Positions 7,067-12,431 of a stretch of 14,551 nt of DNA are shown piece after piece. A program made the translations under genes and the position numbers. Every line of letters begins with the position of its first letter. Position 1 is the stretch's first letter. Where the stretch lies: the NCBI GenBank assembly GCA_030040055.1, contig JASHUK010000001.1:1-14551 (forward strand), read 5' to 3'. Source of the DNA: Nitrososphaerales archaeon. GTDB taxonomy: Archaea > Thermoproteota > Nitrososphaeria > Nitrososphaerales > Gagatemarchaeaceae. The notes beneath the pieces were generated by a model. The model was given only the letters and a program-made list of their open reading frames with translations. It did no database searches and was not told where the DNA came from.

Positions 7067-7150
7067 GTGGTCGTGAGGGAGAGGGCGCTGGATACGGAGG
7101 AATGGGGGGAATCGGTGGCAGAGGAGGCGGACTTTCGGGGAGGGGCATGA
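7067..7150 (+). pseudogene. 27-codon reading frame, possible 5' remnant of a native gene
   Basis: GTG at 7067 opens a 27-residue frame reading VVVRERALDTEEWGESVAEE and then ADFRGGA before a TGA at 7148-7150. The charged, helix-forming composition and G/C third positions look like the chromosomal genes here, and a TTTAAG box sits at a proper promoter distance. The frame ends where base composition turns A/T-richer, at the edge of the putative insert. I read it as either the start of a gene truncated by insertion or a very short real peptide. No similarity was recognised. Apart from this frame and the TATA-like elements I see nothing in 6921-7168. Confidence 0.25.
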
Positions 7151-7168
7151 CCAGAACCCAATTCGGTG

Positions 7169-7612
7169 TCAACTGTCAGAGGGCTTGGCGTCAATGGGTT
7201 CCAGAATCACCATTGGAATGTCGCGCTTGGCCTTCTTTCTATAGCCCTCGAAGAATGGCGCCCGCTCTGTCAGAACTGACCAAAGGTGATCCTTCTCTTC
7301 TGTTGTCGCCTGCCTGGCCACTACGCTTCTTCGAGTGCCATCTACCTCGATGGAGTTCAGTGGATTCGCCTTTAGGTTGAGGAACCAAGCTGGATGTTGT
7401 TCCGCCCCATTGTTCGAGGCTGCAACGACGAAATTTCCTCCGTCCCGGATATACATCACGGGGGCTACTCGCACCTTGCCTGACTTTCGTCCCACGGTGG
7501 TCAGGAGAAGTATTGGCATCCCTCGAAGGTGCCCCATCCTCCTCCCGCCACTGCGTCGATACACGTAGACCTGAAGTCCCATAAAACGCCTGAAGATCCA
7601 TTTGACAACCAT
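7169..7612 (-). CDS. Ddn-type F420-dependent nitro/quinone reductase family protein (DUF385)
   Basis: 147 residues from ATG at 7610-7612, normal for the family. The core LLLTTVGRKSGKVRVAPVMY (35-54), the strand DGGNFVVAASNNGA (57-70) and HPAWFLNLKANP (73-84) are the split-barrel pattern of Mycobacterium Ddn and related deazaflavin-dependent enzymes. In these proteins the GRKSG and SxxGA...PAW segments contact cofactor F420. They transfer hydride from F420H2 to quinones, nitro compounds or enones. The native substrate here is unknown, and some relatives bind heme or fatty acids instead. The gene follows the flavoprotein gene by 27 bases on the same strand, so the two are probably co-transcribed. 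Codon use is A/T-richer than in the flanking core genes. Confidence 0.82.
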   Translation of the reverse strand: MVVKWIFRRFMGLQVYVYRRSGGRRMGHLRGMPILLLTTVGRKSGKVRVAPVMYIRDGGNFVVAASNNGAEQHPAWFLNLKANPLNSIEVDGTRRSVVARQATTEEKDHLWSVLTERAPFFEGYRKKAKRDIPMVILEPIDAKPSDS

Positions 7613-7639
7613 TCCGAGTCACTTGGCTCTCATAACACG

Positions 7640-8338
7640 TCAGTTCCAGTAGCCGCGAAAGACCTCGTACCTCATGTCTTCGTCAGGCACCTTCAGCCTC
7701 TGGAGCGACTCGTAGATGCCTGAAACCATGCTGGGTCTACCGCATAGATAGTAGATGGGCCGATCGAGCCCCTCGGACGCTCTCAGGAGAAGGTTCCGAC
7801 CGATTCTCCCTTTTGACCCTATCCACTCGCCAGAAATTGGCCGCCCCGTTAGAGTGTGAAACACCTTGAATTTCGGATTTTGCCGCTCCAGCCTTACGAG
7901 TTCCTCTTTGTAGGCGATTTCATTCTCCCCACGACTGCTGTACAGGAGCCGGACCGGAATCGACAGCCTCTGGTCAGCCGCATATTCCGCCATGCCTTTC
8001 AATGGAGTGATACCGATTCCACCCGCGACGAATACCGCAGGGCGACTTTCATCTAGGACGAAGTCTCCAAACGGGCCACGAACCATCACGACATCTCCGG
8101 GCCTTAGGGATGCGAAAGCTTGCTTGTACGGCGAGTCCGACATGCGGACCGCATATTCTAGACTTGGGCGGGTTGGAGAAGCAGCGAGAGACATTGGGCG
8201 TGTATCGGGTCCATTCTCGGTCATCAATGTGAGAAATGTAAACTGAACGGGAAGGAAGCGAAACCTCCCTGGCTTCTTCAAGCTGATCTCGTGGATCGAT
8301 GGTGTCAGTTTCCTCGATGAGACGACAGTGGCGTCCAC
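7640..8338 (-). CDS. Ferredoxin-NADP reductase-like FAD/NAD(P) oxidoreductase
   Basis: 232 residues from GTG at 8336-8338. Residues 1-95 form the FAD-binding barrel with RPMSLA (47-52), the RxYS-type flavin motif. Residues 100-232 form the NAD(P) domain with GGIGITP (106-112), CGRPSMV (199-205) and the aromatic end EVFRGYWN. No 2Fe-2S domain is fused, so it must pass electrons to or from a separate partner. I chose this GTG because GGAGGGGAGG lies just before it (8341-8350) and the conserved domain starts here. A TTG at 8446 would add 36 residues of no recognisable domain and would place the TATA-like element inside the coding region. It probably forms one operon with the Ddn-like gene and is divergent from the MarR regulator. 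Its electron partner is not evident. Confidence 0.82.
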   Translation of the reverse strand: MDATVVSSRKLTPSIHEISLKKPGRFRFLPVQFTFLTLMTENGPDTRPMSLAASPTRPSLEYAVRMSDSPYKQAFASLRPGDVVMVRGPFGDFVLDESRPAVFVAGGIGITPLKGMAEYAADQRLSIPVRLLYSSRGENEIAYKEELVRLERQNPKFKVFHTLTGRPISGEWIGSKGRIGRNLLLRASEGLDRPIYYLCGRPSMVSGIYESLQRLKVPDEDMRYEVFRGYWN

Positions 8339-8340
8339 AG

Positions 8341-8350
8341 CCTCCCCTCC
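8341..8350 (-). promoter_or_regulatory. Strong Shine-Dalgarno site deciding the flavoprotein start
   Basis: On the minus strand GGAGGGGAGG ends two bases before the GTG at 8338, and its first GGAGG is seven bases upstream. This purine run makes GTG 8338 a better start than the far-upstream TTG at 8446. Confidence 0.5.
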
Positions 8351-8413
8351 CAAGAAACCCAGCCCACCTCCGGGAGAGGCAGCCCTGAAGGCGCACATGC
8401 AGATAGCGAGCAA

Positions 8414-8430
8414 CTGGCTACCAGATATAG
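8414..8430. promoter_or_regulatory. TATA-like element with small inverted repeat between flavoprotein and MarR genes
   Basis: CTGG-CTA-CCAG (8414-8424) abuts ATATAG (8425-8430) in the divergent region. The A/T core is about 36 bases before the MarR TTG start and could serve either strand. The four-base arms could be part of a MarR operator, but the repeat is short and may be chance. Confidence 0.25.
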
Positions 8431-8463
8431 TTTGTCTCCCTAACAATATGGATACCGAATGAT

Positions 8464-9042
8464 TTGGATAAGAGAGGCTTATTACGGGCCGCGTCGCTGT
8501 ACGTCAAAGTGTCCGATACCATGCGCCGCGAACGGATGCTAGCCGCCTGGAACGGCATGAGAGGCGCCACATGGCAAATGCGCATTCGCATTGTTCAGCG
8601 ATTGGGTGGAGCGGCCCCTACTCCCGCTCAGATGGGGGTCCTCCAGGCACTCATGTCTGATCAAGGAGGAATGACACCTAGGAAGCTATCGGGATGTCTC
8701 CACGTCACTCCGGCGACAGTTACCGGCAACCTGAATGCGCTAGAAGAAGAAGGTCTAATCGAACGGACAAGAAGCGGAGACGACAGGCGGGTAGTTCACA
8801 TTTGCGTGACTGACAGAGGGAGGGAACGGGTCAAAAGGTGGCGCGCCATCTTCGAGGCCGAGCTTCAGAAGTACTTCGCCCCATTAGATGATGACGACCT
8901 GCGCCAGCTATCTTCGCTTCTCGCCAAACTCGGCTCAGGGACAGTCAGACAACGAAGTCCTCCAGTGTCGTCGATCAAGACGACAGCCCAAGAGGACCTC
9001 AAGCCATCCAAACGAACCTTCCGGCCAAGTCTCCAATCTTAA
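8464..9042 (+). CDS. MarR-family transcriptional regulator
   Basis: 192 residues from TTG at 8464; an in-frame ATG at 8521 would remove 19. The winged helix-turn-helix spans about residues 50-118: TPAQMGVLQALMSDQGG, then MTPRKLSGCLHVTPATVTGN (recognition helix about 82-95), then the wing RTRSGDDRRVVHICVTDRGR, which carries the DxR motif of MarR proteins. Flanking helices form the dimer interface. The C-terminal ~30 residues are polar and probably disordered. MarR proteins usually repress a neighbouring divergent operon and release DNA on binding phenolic or oxidising ligands. The divergent flavoprotein-Ddn pair is the obvious target, so sensing of a quinone-like or nitro compound is plausible inference. 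Codon use is A/T-richer than in core genes, matching the rest of the insert. Confidence 0.87.
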   Translation: MDKRGLLRAASLYVKVSDTMRRERMLAAWNGMRGATWQMRIRIVQRLGGAAPTPAQMGVLQALMSDQGGMTPRKLSGCLHVTPATVTGNLNALEEEGLIERTRSGDDRRVVHICVTDRGRERVKRWRAIFEAELQKYFAPLDDDDLRQLSSLLAKLGSGTVRQRSPPVSSIKTTAQEDLKPSKRTFRPSLQS

Positions 9043-9045
9043 TTA
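9038..9045 (+). promoter_or_regulatory. TATA-like CTTAATTA before the ribbon-helix-helix gene
   Basis: CTTAATTA is centred about 27 bases before ATG 9069, the distance typical of a leaderless archaeal transcript. It begins inside the last codons of the MarR gene and runs into the palindrome at 9045-9061. Confidence 0.45.
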
Positions 9046-9061
9046 GAGGAGGCCCTCCTCT
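9045..9061. repeat. Perfect palindrome at the predicted transcription start: candidate operator
   Basis: AGAGGAGG-C-CCTCCTCT is an exact inverted repeat of eight-base arms around one base. It lies between the TATA-like box and ATG 9069. It is unlikely to be an intrinsic terminator, because no T-run follows and the loop is one base. A ribbon-helix-helix dimer encoded just downstream is a good candidate to bind it and regulate its own gene. Confidence 0.45.
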
Positions 9062-9068
9062 CCGGCCC

Positions 9069-9266
9069 ATGGCGAAGTCCGTGAAGGTCCACGACGACAC
9101 CCACGCCTCGCTGAAGCGGCTGAAGTCCAGCGAGCGCGCGAAGTCGGTCGACGAGGTGATCAGGAAGATGATAGCGGAGACCACCGGGAAGGCGCCTGGG
9201 CGGGACGAAGAGGGCCCCACTGTCAGGAAGCTGACGAGCTACGTCGAGCCCGGCGTCGCAAGATAG
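9069..9266 (+). CDS. Small ribbon-helix-helix (VapB/CopG-type antitoxin-like) protein
   Basis: 65 residues from ATG at 9069. The first 35 residues read as a ribbon-helix-helix: strand SVKVHDDTHASLKRLK, turn, then helix SVDEVIRKMI. This closely follows archaeal antitoxins of the 'KTIKVdDeTyerLkkLK...SfsDvIrrLI' kind. Such proteins dimerise to place the N-terminal strand in the DNA major groove, and their C-terminal tails often wrap a toxin. The tail here (36-65) is polar and ends LTSYVEPGVAR. No PIN-domain VapC or other known toxin follows; the next gene encodes only 48 residues. It may therefore be an orphan regulator rather than an antitoxin. The palindrome just upstream would suit autoregulation. 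G/C-rich codons show that it belongs with the core genes, not the insert. Confidence 0.7.
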   Translation: MAKSVKVHDDTHASLKRLKSSERAKSVDEVIRKMIAETTGKAPGRDEEGPTVRKLTSYVEPGVAR

Positions 9267-9295
9267 AAATACGAATCCGGAGGCGGGACGTAGAG

Positions 9296-9442
9296 ATGGC
9301 TAAGTTCGACGGCATAGTCGGGAAGGCCCTCCTCACGGTCGAGGAGAAGGAGAACGAGCTCACCCTGGTCTTCGCCGACAACAGGTACCTCTTCGTGAAA
9401 CTCGACAACGGGAAGCTCAGAAGCGACAGCGTGCCAGAGTAG
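9296..9442 (+). CDS. Unrecognised 48-residue small protein
   Basis: ATG at 9296 preceded by a purine-rich GGAGGCGGGA stretch opens a 48-codon frame ending in TAG at 9440-9442. The product starts MAKFDGIVGKALLTVEEKEN and continues with strand-like LTLVFADNRYLFVKLDNGK, suggesting a small beta-barrel or beta-hairpin fold with alternating charge. Third positions are strongly G/C, as in neighbouring core genes, which supports real coding. It lies 29 bases after the ribbon-helix-helix gene on the same strand, so the two are probably co-transcribed, and its stop is one base from the convergent hydrolase's stop. I do not recognise a family. Whether it is a partner of the ribbon-helix-helix protein cannot be told from the sequence. 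Confidence 0.6.
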   Translation: MAKFDGIVGKALLTVEEKENELTLVFADNRYLFVKLDNGKLRSDSVPE

Positions 9443-9443
9443 G

Positions 9444-10097
9444 CTACTCCTGCTGCAGGATCTCGACCGTCCGAGACGGGGAGACGAGCTTGCGGAACCG
9501 CTCGGCGTCTGACGCGGAGCCCACGATCCTGCCGTAGTGCATCGGGACGACCACCTTCGCCTTCATGGCCTTCGCCGCCCCGGCCGCCTCTTCTGCTGTC
9601 ATGACGTACGTCCCCGACACCGGGAGGAATGCGACGTCTACGTCCACCGCTTTCATCTCCGGGGTCGCGTCCGAGTCCCCCGCGTGGTAGAAACGCACGC
9701 CGTCGAGTGTCACCACGTACCCGACTCGCCCGTCGGCCTTCGGGTGGAAGACCTTTCCGGGTTCGCTGAACTTGTCCAGGTTGTAGGCGGGTATCGTCTC
9801 TACCGTTACTCCCTTCAGCTCCGTTCTCGAGTTCGGGGACACCCAGACCTTCTCCTGCGGGAACTTCTTCAGCTGCCCCTCGCAGACCTTGGGGGCGACT
9901 ATCGTCGTCTGCTTCCCGGTGAAGCGGGGTATGTCCTCTTCGTTCAGGTGGTCGAAGTGCTCATGGGTTATCAGCAGCAGGTCGGCCGGGTGGCTGCCTG
10001 ATGTCTTGAAGGGGTCGATGGCGACCGTCCTGGAGCCTTCGAGGACGAAGCTGTCGTGCCCGAGCCAGCGGACCTTGACCCCCTTGTACGTCCACAA
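9444..10097 (-). CDS. UPF0173 metallo-beta-lactamase-fold hydrolase
   Basis: 217 residues from TTG at 10095-10097. The metal site is visible: HEHFDH (45-50), the central HAGDSD with D141, and the late histidine in VPMHYG (H187). The order and length fit the YtkL/UPF0173 group of metal-dependent hydrolases, which keep two-metal chemistry but have no agreed physiological substrate. The opening VKVRWLGHDSFVLEG and IDPF motif are typical. A GGAGGGGG run overlapping the psmB stop (10107-10116) lies nine bases before the TTG and decides the start. With a gap of 16 bases after psmB the two genes are probably co-transcribed, although no functional link is known. Confidence 0.87.
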   Translation of the reverse strand: MWTYKGVKVRWLGHDSFVLEGSRTVAIDPFKTSGSHPADLLLITHEHFDHLNEEDIPRFTGKQTTIVAPKVCEGQLKKFPQEKVWVSPNSRTELKGVTVETIPAYNLDKFSEPGKVFHPKADGRVGYVVTLDGVRFYHAGDSDATPEMKAVDVDVAFLPVSGTYVMTAEEAAGAAKAMKAKVVVPMHYGRIVGSASDAERFRKLVSPSRTVEILQQE

Positions 10098-10106
10098 GGA
10101 GAACAG

Positions 10107-10116
10107 CCCCCTCCTA
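10107..10116 (-). promoter_or_regulatory. Shine-Dalgarno site for the UPF0173 gene overlapping the psmB stop
   Basis: On the minus strand this reads TAGGAGGGGG; the TAG is the stop of psmB and the GGAGG-rich run serves the TTG start at 10097. The overlap indicates a shared transcript. Confidence 0.45.
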
Positions 10117-10713
10117 GAGGTCCAGCGACTCTTCCTTGATCCCTGAGCGGTCGATGGTGAGGATGTCGATGCCGTTGCCGCTCAGCGCGTCCCTGGCGAC
10201 GGCGGCCTTGATCGACGAGATGAGTAGGTCCTTCGCGTCCTTCTGCCCCATCCCTTGGTCGTACCCCGCTTCGATCACGCCTATCGCGGCCTCCTCCCCT
10301 GTGCCCACCGTGGCGTACTGGTCGGAGATCAGGCTGCCAAGCGGGTCGAGGACGTAGATCACCGGCTTGTCGTTGACCCCTCCGACTATCACCTGGGTGA
10401 GGAGAGGGGCGTACCTGTTCTGGAACATGAGGTTCGACATCAGCTTCGCGACCGAGTTGGGCTTCATCGCCTTCCTCGAGTCGAGCTCCTTCAGCTTCGC
10501 GTAGACGGCGACCTCCTTCACGAGGTTCTGCATGTCGGCGACCATCCCGGCGCAGACCGCGCCGACCGAGTCGGTCACCTTGAAGACCTTCTTCCCTGAC
10601 TTACTTCTGACGAAGGTGCCCAGAGTTATCCGCTTCTCGGCCCCGAGGACGACCCCGTCCCGGTACGCTATGCCCACCGCGGTGGCGCCAGGGAGGTATG
10701 CTTCATACGCCAT
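10114..10713 (-). CDS. psmB: Proteasome beta subunit lacking the catalytic Thr1
   Basis: 199 residues from ATG at 10711-10713; the frame stays open further upstream, but the family starts here and a TATA-like element precedes it. The sequence LPGATAVGIAYRDGVVLGAE aligns with the 'GTTTVGI' junction of active archaeal beta subunits. Counting from V4-G5, position 1 is Ala (A10) instead of the nucleophilic Thr. The helper residues are kept: E17, R19 and K33 equivalents (EKRITL; GKKVF), and D166/S169 in RDALSG. The propeptide would be about nine residues. Active subunits need Thr1 both for autoprocessing and for peptide hydrolysis, so this one should be inactive. Sulfolobus psmB1, as I recall, has the same ATAVG start, and such subunits assemble with an active beta in the 20S core. 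It lies between rtcA and the UPF0173 hydrolase. Confidence 0.9.
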   Translation of the reverse strand: MAYEAYLPGATAVGIAYRDGVVLGAEKRITLGTFVRSKSGKKVFKVTDSVGAVCAGMVADMQNLVKEVAVYAKLKELDSRKAMKPNSVAKLMSNLMFQNRYAPLLTQVIVGGVNDKPVIYVLDPLGSLISDQYATVGTGEEAAIGVIEAGYDQGMGQKDAKDLLISSIKAAVARDALSGNGIDILTIDRSGIKEESLDL

Positions 10714-10743
10714 GTCAGAAACAGGGCCGCTCCGAAATCTCCG

Positions 10744-10754
10744 CCTTTTAGATA
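10744..10754 (-). promoter_or_regulatory. TATA-like element for psmB inside the end of rtcA
   Basis: On the minus strand TATCTAAAAGG spans the rtcA stop codon (TAA at 10748-10750) and lies about 36 bases before the psmB ATG. It suggests that the proteasome gene has its own promoter besides possible readthrough from rtcA. Confidence 0.35.
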
Positions 10755-11818
10755 TTGTGCCCTCGACGGGGAGAACGCGCCTGCGCCTCCGGGCTGACAC
10801 TGACGACGAAGCCCAGCCCGTCCTGGCGGACCGAGTGCTCGCACCCGGTGAACTGGCTCGCGACGTGGAGGCTGGTCTCCAGGTGCGTGGACACCTCGGG
10901 GACGCGCATGGCGGAGTCCCCCGCCGACATCGAGAGCAAGGGGACCAGCATGTCCGCGAGGTGGGAGTCCACGCAGGCGCCTGCCCGAACTGCCCCCGCG
11001 AACTCCTTTGCGGCCTCCTCCCCCACTTCCTCGGCCCGCTTCCCCTTCGCCCCGAGCGAGTCTGATCCCAGTAGCCTCCCCGCACCCGTGCACCACACCA
11101 GGACCGATGAGCCGGGCGACCTAGACTCACCTGCCAAAGAGGACCGAGAGGCTACCTCAATCCCGCTCTCAGAGAGAACCCTCTCCGCGGTCTCCAACTG
11201 CCTGTTGGCCACGTGCTGGGGCAGACCCCCGCACCGGCTGAGCACCGAAGCCGCGGGCTCCCCTTCGGCCGTCAGCAGCGTGACCGGCTTCACCGAGTCG
11301 CAAGGCTCGACCGAAGCGACTACCCTCCCTCCCCCGGCAGGATAGTAGCCCCTTGCGCTGCAGTCCAAGGTGCACCTCAGCCCGACGGCCGAGTACGCCT
11401 CCTCGGCCACCTTGTCGAGGTAGTCGAAGGTCGGGCTCCATGGGACGTCCGTCCCCCCGGTCAGGTCTATCGTGAGCCGGACCCCGCTCAGGGCGGCCGC
11501 GGGGATAATCGCCTGCAGGGCAAGGGGGATGCTCGCCGCTGTCCCCATGTCGAGCTTGAAGGTCGTGGCGCGCGGCCGCCTCGGAGCGAAGGTGACCTCC
11601 TGCGACCCCTCGGAAGCCCCGGTAAGCTCGGCCCCGAATATCTCCGAGAAGATGCGGAGGACAGAAAGGTGCTGCCTCTTCAGGCCGGGCTCCCTCCGTC
11701 CCGCCCTGATCCTGCTGACCCTGATAGGCGTCCCCTTGATGGCGGAGAAGGTCAGCGCAGTCCTCAGGGTCTGCCCTCCTCCCTCCCCGTAGGAGCCGTC
11801 GACCTCGAAGAACTCCAT
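10748..11818 (-). CDS. rtcA: RNA 3'-terminal phosphate cyclase
   Basis: 356 residues from ATG at 11816-11818. The opening VDGSYGEGGGQTLRTAL (about 6-22) and GLKRQHLS (45-52) are the family's conserved N-terminal blocks. RGYYPAGGGRV (156-166) is the RTC signature. The adenylated histidine is H286 in VDSHLADMLVPL, matching H309 of E. coli RtcA. The enzyme uses ATP to convert a 3'-phosphate RNA end to a 2',3'-cyclic phosphate, preparing ends for RtcB ligation or for tRNA intron and RNA repair pathways. The key histidine argues against the inactive Rcl1-like paralogue. The gene is divergent from nadM with a 76-base gap holding one CTTAAG box, and is followed by psmB 34 bases downstream. The C-terminal ~15 residues are Arg/Ser-rich and poorly conserved. 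Confidence 0.93.
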   Translation of the reverse strand: MEFFEVDGSYGEGGGQTLRTALTFSAIKGTPIRVSRIRAGRREPGLKRQHLSVLRIFSEIFGAELTGASEGSQEVTFAPRRPRATTFKLDMGTAASIPLALQAIIPAAALSGVRLTIDLTGGTDVPWSPTFDYLDKVAEEAYSAVGLRCTLDCSARGYYPAGGGRVVASVEPCDSVKPVTLLTAEGEPAASVLSRCGGLPQHVANRQLETAERVLSESGIEVASRSSLAGESRSPGSSVLVWCTGAGRLLGSDSLGAKGKRAEEVGEEAAKEFAGAVRAGACVDSHLADMLVPLLSMSAGDSAMRVPEVSTHLETSLHVASQFTGCEHSVRQDGLGFVVSVSPEAQARSPRRGHNI

Positions 11819-11855
11819 CGCCCAGCCTTGCGACCCCCGAGCGCTGCCGAGGGTT

Positions 11856-11861
11856 CTTAAG
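11856..11861. promoter_or_regulatory. CTTAAG box shared by divergent rtcA and nadM
   Basis: This self-complementary hexamer is the only A/T-rich element in the 76-base gap. Its centre is about 36 bases before the nadM TTG and 40 bases before the rtcA ATG, so it could be a TATA element used in both directions. Confidence 0.4.
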
Positions 11862-11894
11862 GACGCCCGGGCCGGCGCACCCGCAGAGCCGAGA

Positions 11895-12431
11895 TTGAAG
11901 GTCGGTCTTCTGGTCGGGCGCTTCCAGCCGTTCCACTACGGGCACCTCGAGGCGGTGAAGTTCGCGCTCAAGCGGGTGGGGTACCTCTACGTTGTCGTCG
12001 GGAGCGCGCAGAGGAACCACGAGAGGGACAACCCGTTCACCGCGGGGGAGAGGATCGAGATGATCAAGGCCGCGCTGGACGACGATGGGGTAGACCCTGG
12101 GAAGTGGATGGCCATCCCGATCGCCGACGCCGACTCCCACTCGCTCTGGGTGTCCACTGTTGAGTCGATGGTCCCCAGGTTCGACGTCGTGTTCACGAAC
12201 GACTCGCTGACCTTCCTCCTGTTCAAGGAGCAGGGGGCAGAGGTGAAGGCCGTCCCCTACCTCGACAGGGTGGAGTACTCGGCCACGAACGTCAGGGACA
12301 GGATTCTCGAGAGGAAGGACTGGGAGAGCCTCGTCCCCGACCCGGTGGCGGCGCTGGTCAAGAAGTTCGGAGGGGTTGAAAGGGTCCGCTCGCTTAAGAA
12401 GAGGGACCTGACCGGTGAGAAGGATGAGTAG
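11895..12431 (+). CDS. nadM: Archaeal nicotinamide-nucleotide adenylyltransferase
   Basis: 178 residues from TTG at 11895, typical of archaeal NadM. The nucleotidyltransferase motif GRFQPFHYGHLEAV (8-21) contains the H14xxH17 pair. VVGSAQRNHERDNPFTAGER (34-53) and the C-terminal YSATNVRDRI (128-137), equivalent to the family's ISxTxIR motif, complete the ATP site. The enzyme joins NMN or nicotinate mononucleotide to the AMP part of ATP, giving NAD or its deamido form in the cytoplasm. The next gene starts inside its last codons (overlap of eight bases if ATG 12424 is used). A CTTAAG box lies upstream. The C-terminal ~20 residues are lysine-rich and variable in the family. Confidence 0.93.
   Translation: MKVGLLVGRFQPFHYGHLEAVKFALKRVGYLYVVVGSAQRNHERDNPFTAGERIEMIKAALDDDGVDPGKWMAIPIADADSHSLWVSTVESMVPRFDVVFTNDSLTFLLFKEQGAEVKAVPYLDRVEYSATNVRDRILERKDWESLVPDPVAALVKKFGGVERVRSLKKRDLTGEKDE
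12394..12399 (+). promoter_or_regulatory. CTTAAG box inside nadM, before the aminotransferase
   Basis: CTTAAG encodes part of the Ser-Leu-Lys tail of NadM, and its centre is about 27 bases before ATG 12424. This is the spacing of a leaderless promoter, and it supports ATG 12424 over GTG 12415 as the aminotransferase start. Confidence 0.4.

Larger units (their letters stand above)
7151..9044. other. Putative horizontally acquired insert with a redox module
   Basis: The stretch holding the Ddn-like, flavoprotein and MarR genes has visibly more A/T, especially at third codon positions (for example the run of TTA, AAT, GAT and ATT codons in MarR), than genes on both sides. The change is abrupt near 7150 and again near 9045. 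I found no transposase, integrase, tRNA or clear flanking direct repeat, so the mechanism of acquisition is unknown and the borders are approximate. Confidence 0.45.

Noticed and set aside
6820..7380. Glycine-rich plus-strand frame (GYGGMGGIGGRGGG)
   Set aside because: The glycine run comes from purine-rich DNA read out of frame. The frame overlaps the CaiB/BaiF start and the Ddn-like gene, and the alternative 7067-7150 frame has more natural composition.
8339..8446. 36-residue N-terminal extension of the flavoprotein from TTG 8446
   Set aside because: No domain match, would place the TATA-like element inside coding sequence, and a strong Shine-Dalgarno run directly precedes GTG 8338.
9045..9061. 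The AGAGGAGG/CCTCCTCT palindrome as an intrinsic terminator for marR
   Set aside because: No T-run follows and the one-base loop cannot form a normal RNA hairpin of full stem length; its place between a TATA-like box and a start codon fits an operator better.
7140..9070. Direct repeats or an integrase/transposase bounding the A/T-rich insert
   Set aside because: I compared the sequences near both borders by eye and found no convincing direct or inverted repeat, tRNA end or recombinase gene.
9069..9442. A complete VapBC-type toxin-antitoxin pair
   Set aside because: The downstream 48-residue product has no PIN-domain acidic residues and is far shorter than VapC, so only the antitoxin-like half is supported.
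10714..11130. Upstream extension of the psmB frame by about 139 residues
   Set aside because: The extension overlaps rtcA in another frame, is Arg/Ser/Pro-rich with no domain, and the beta-subunit family begins at ATG 10713.
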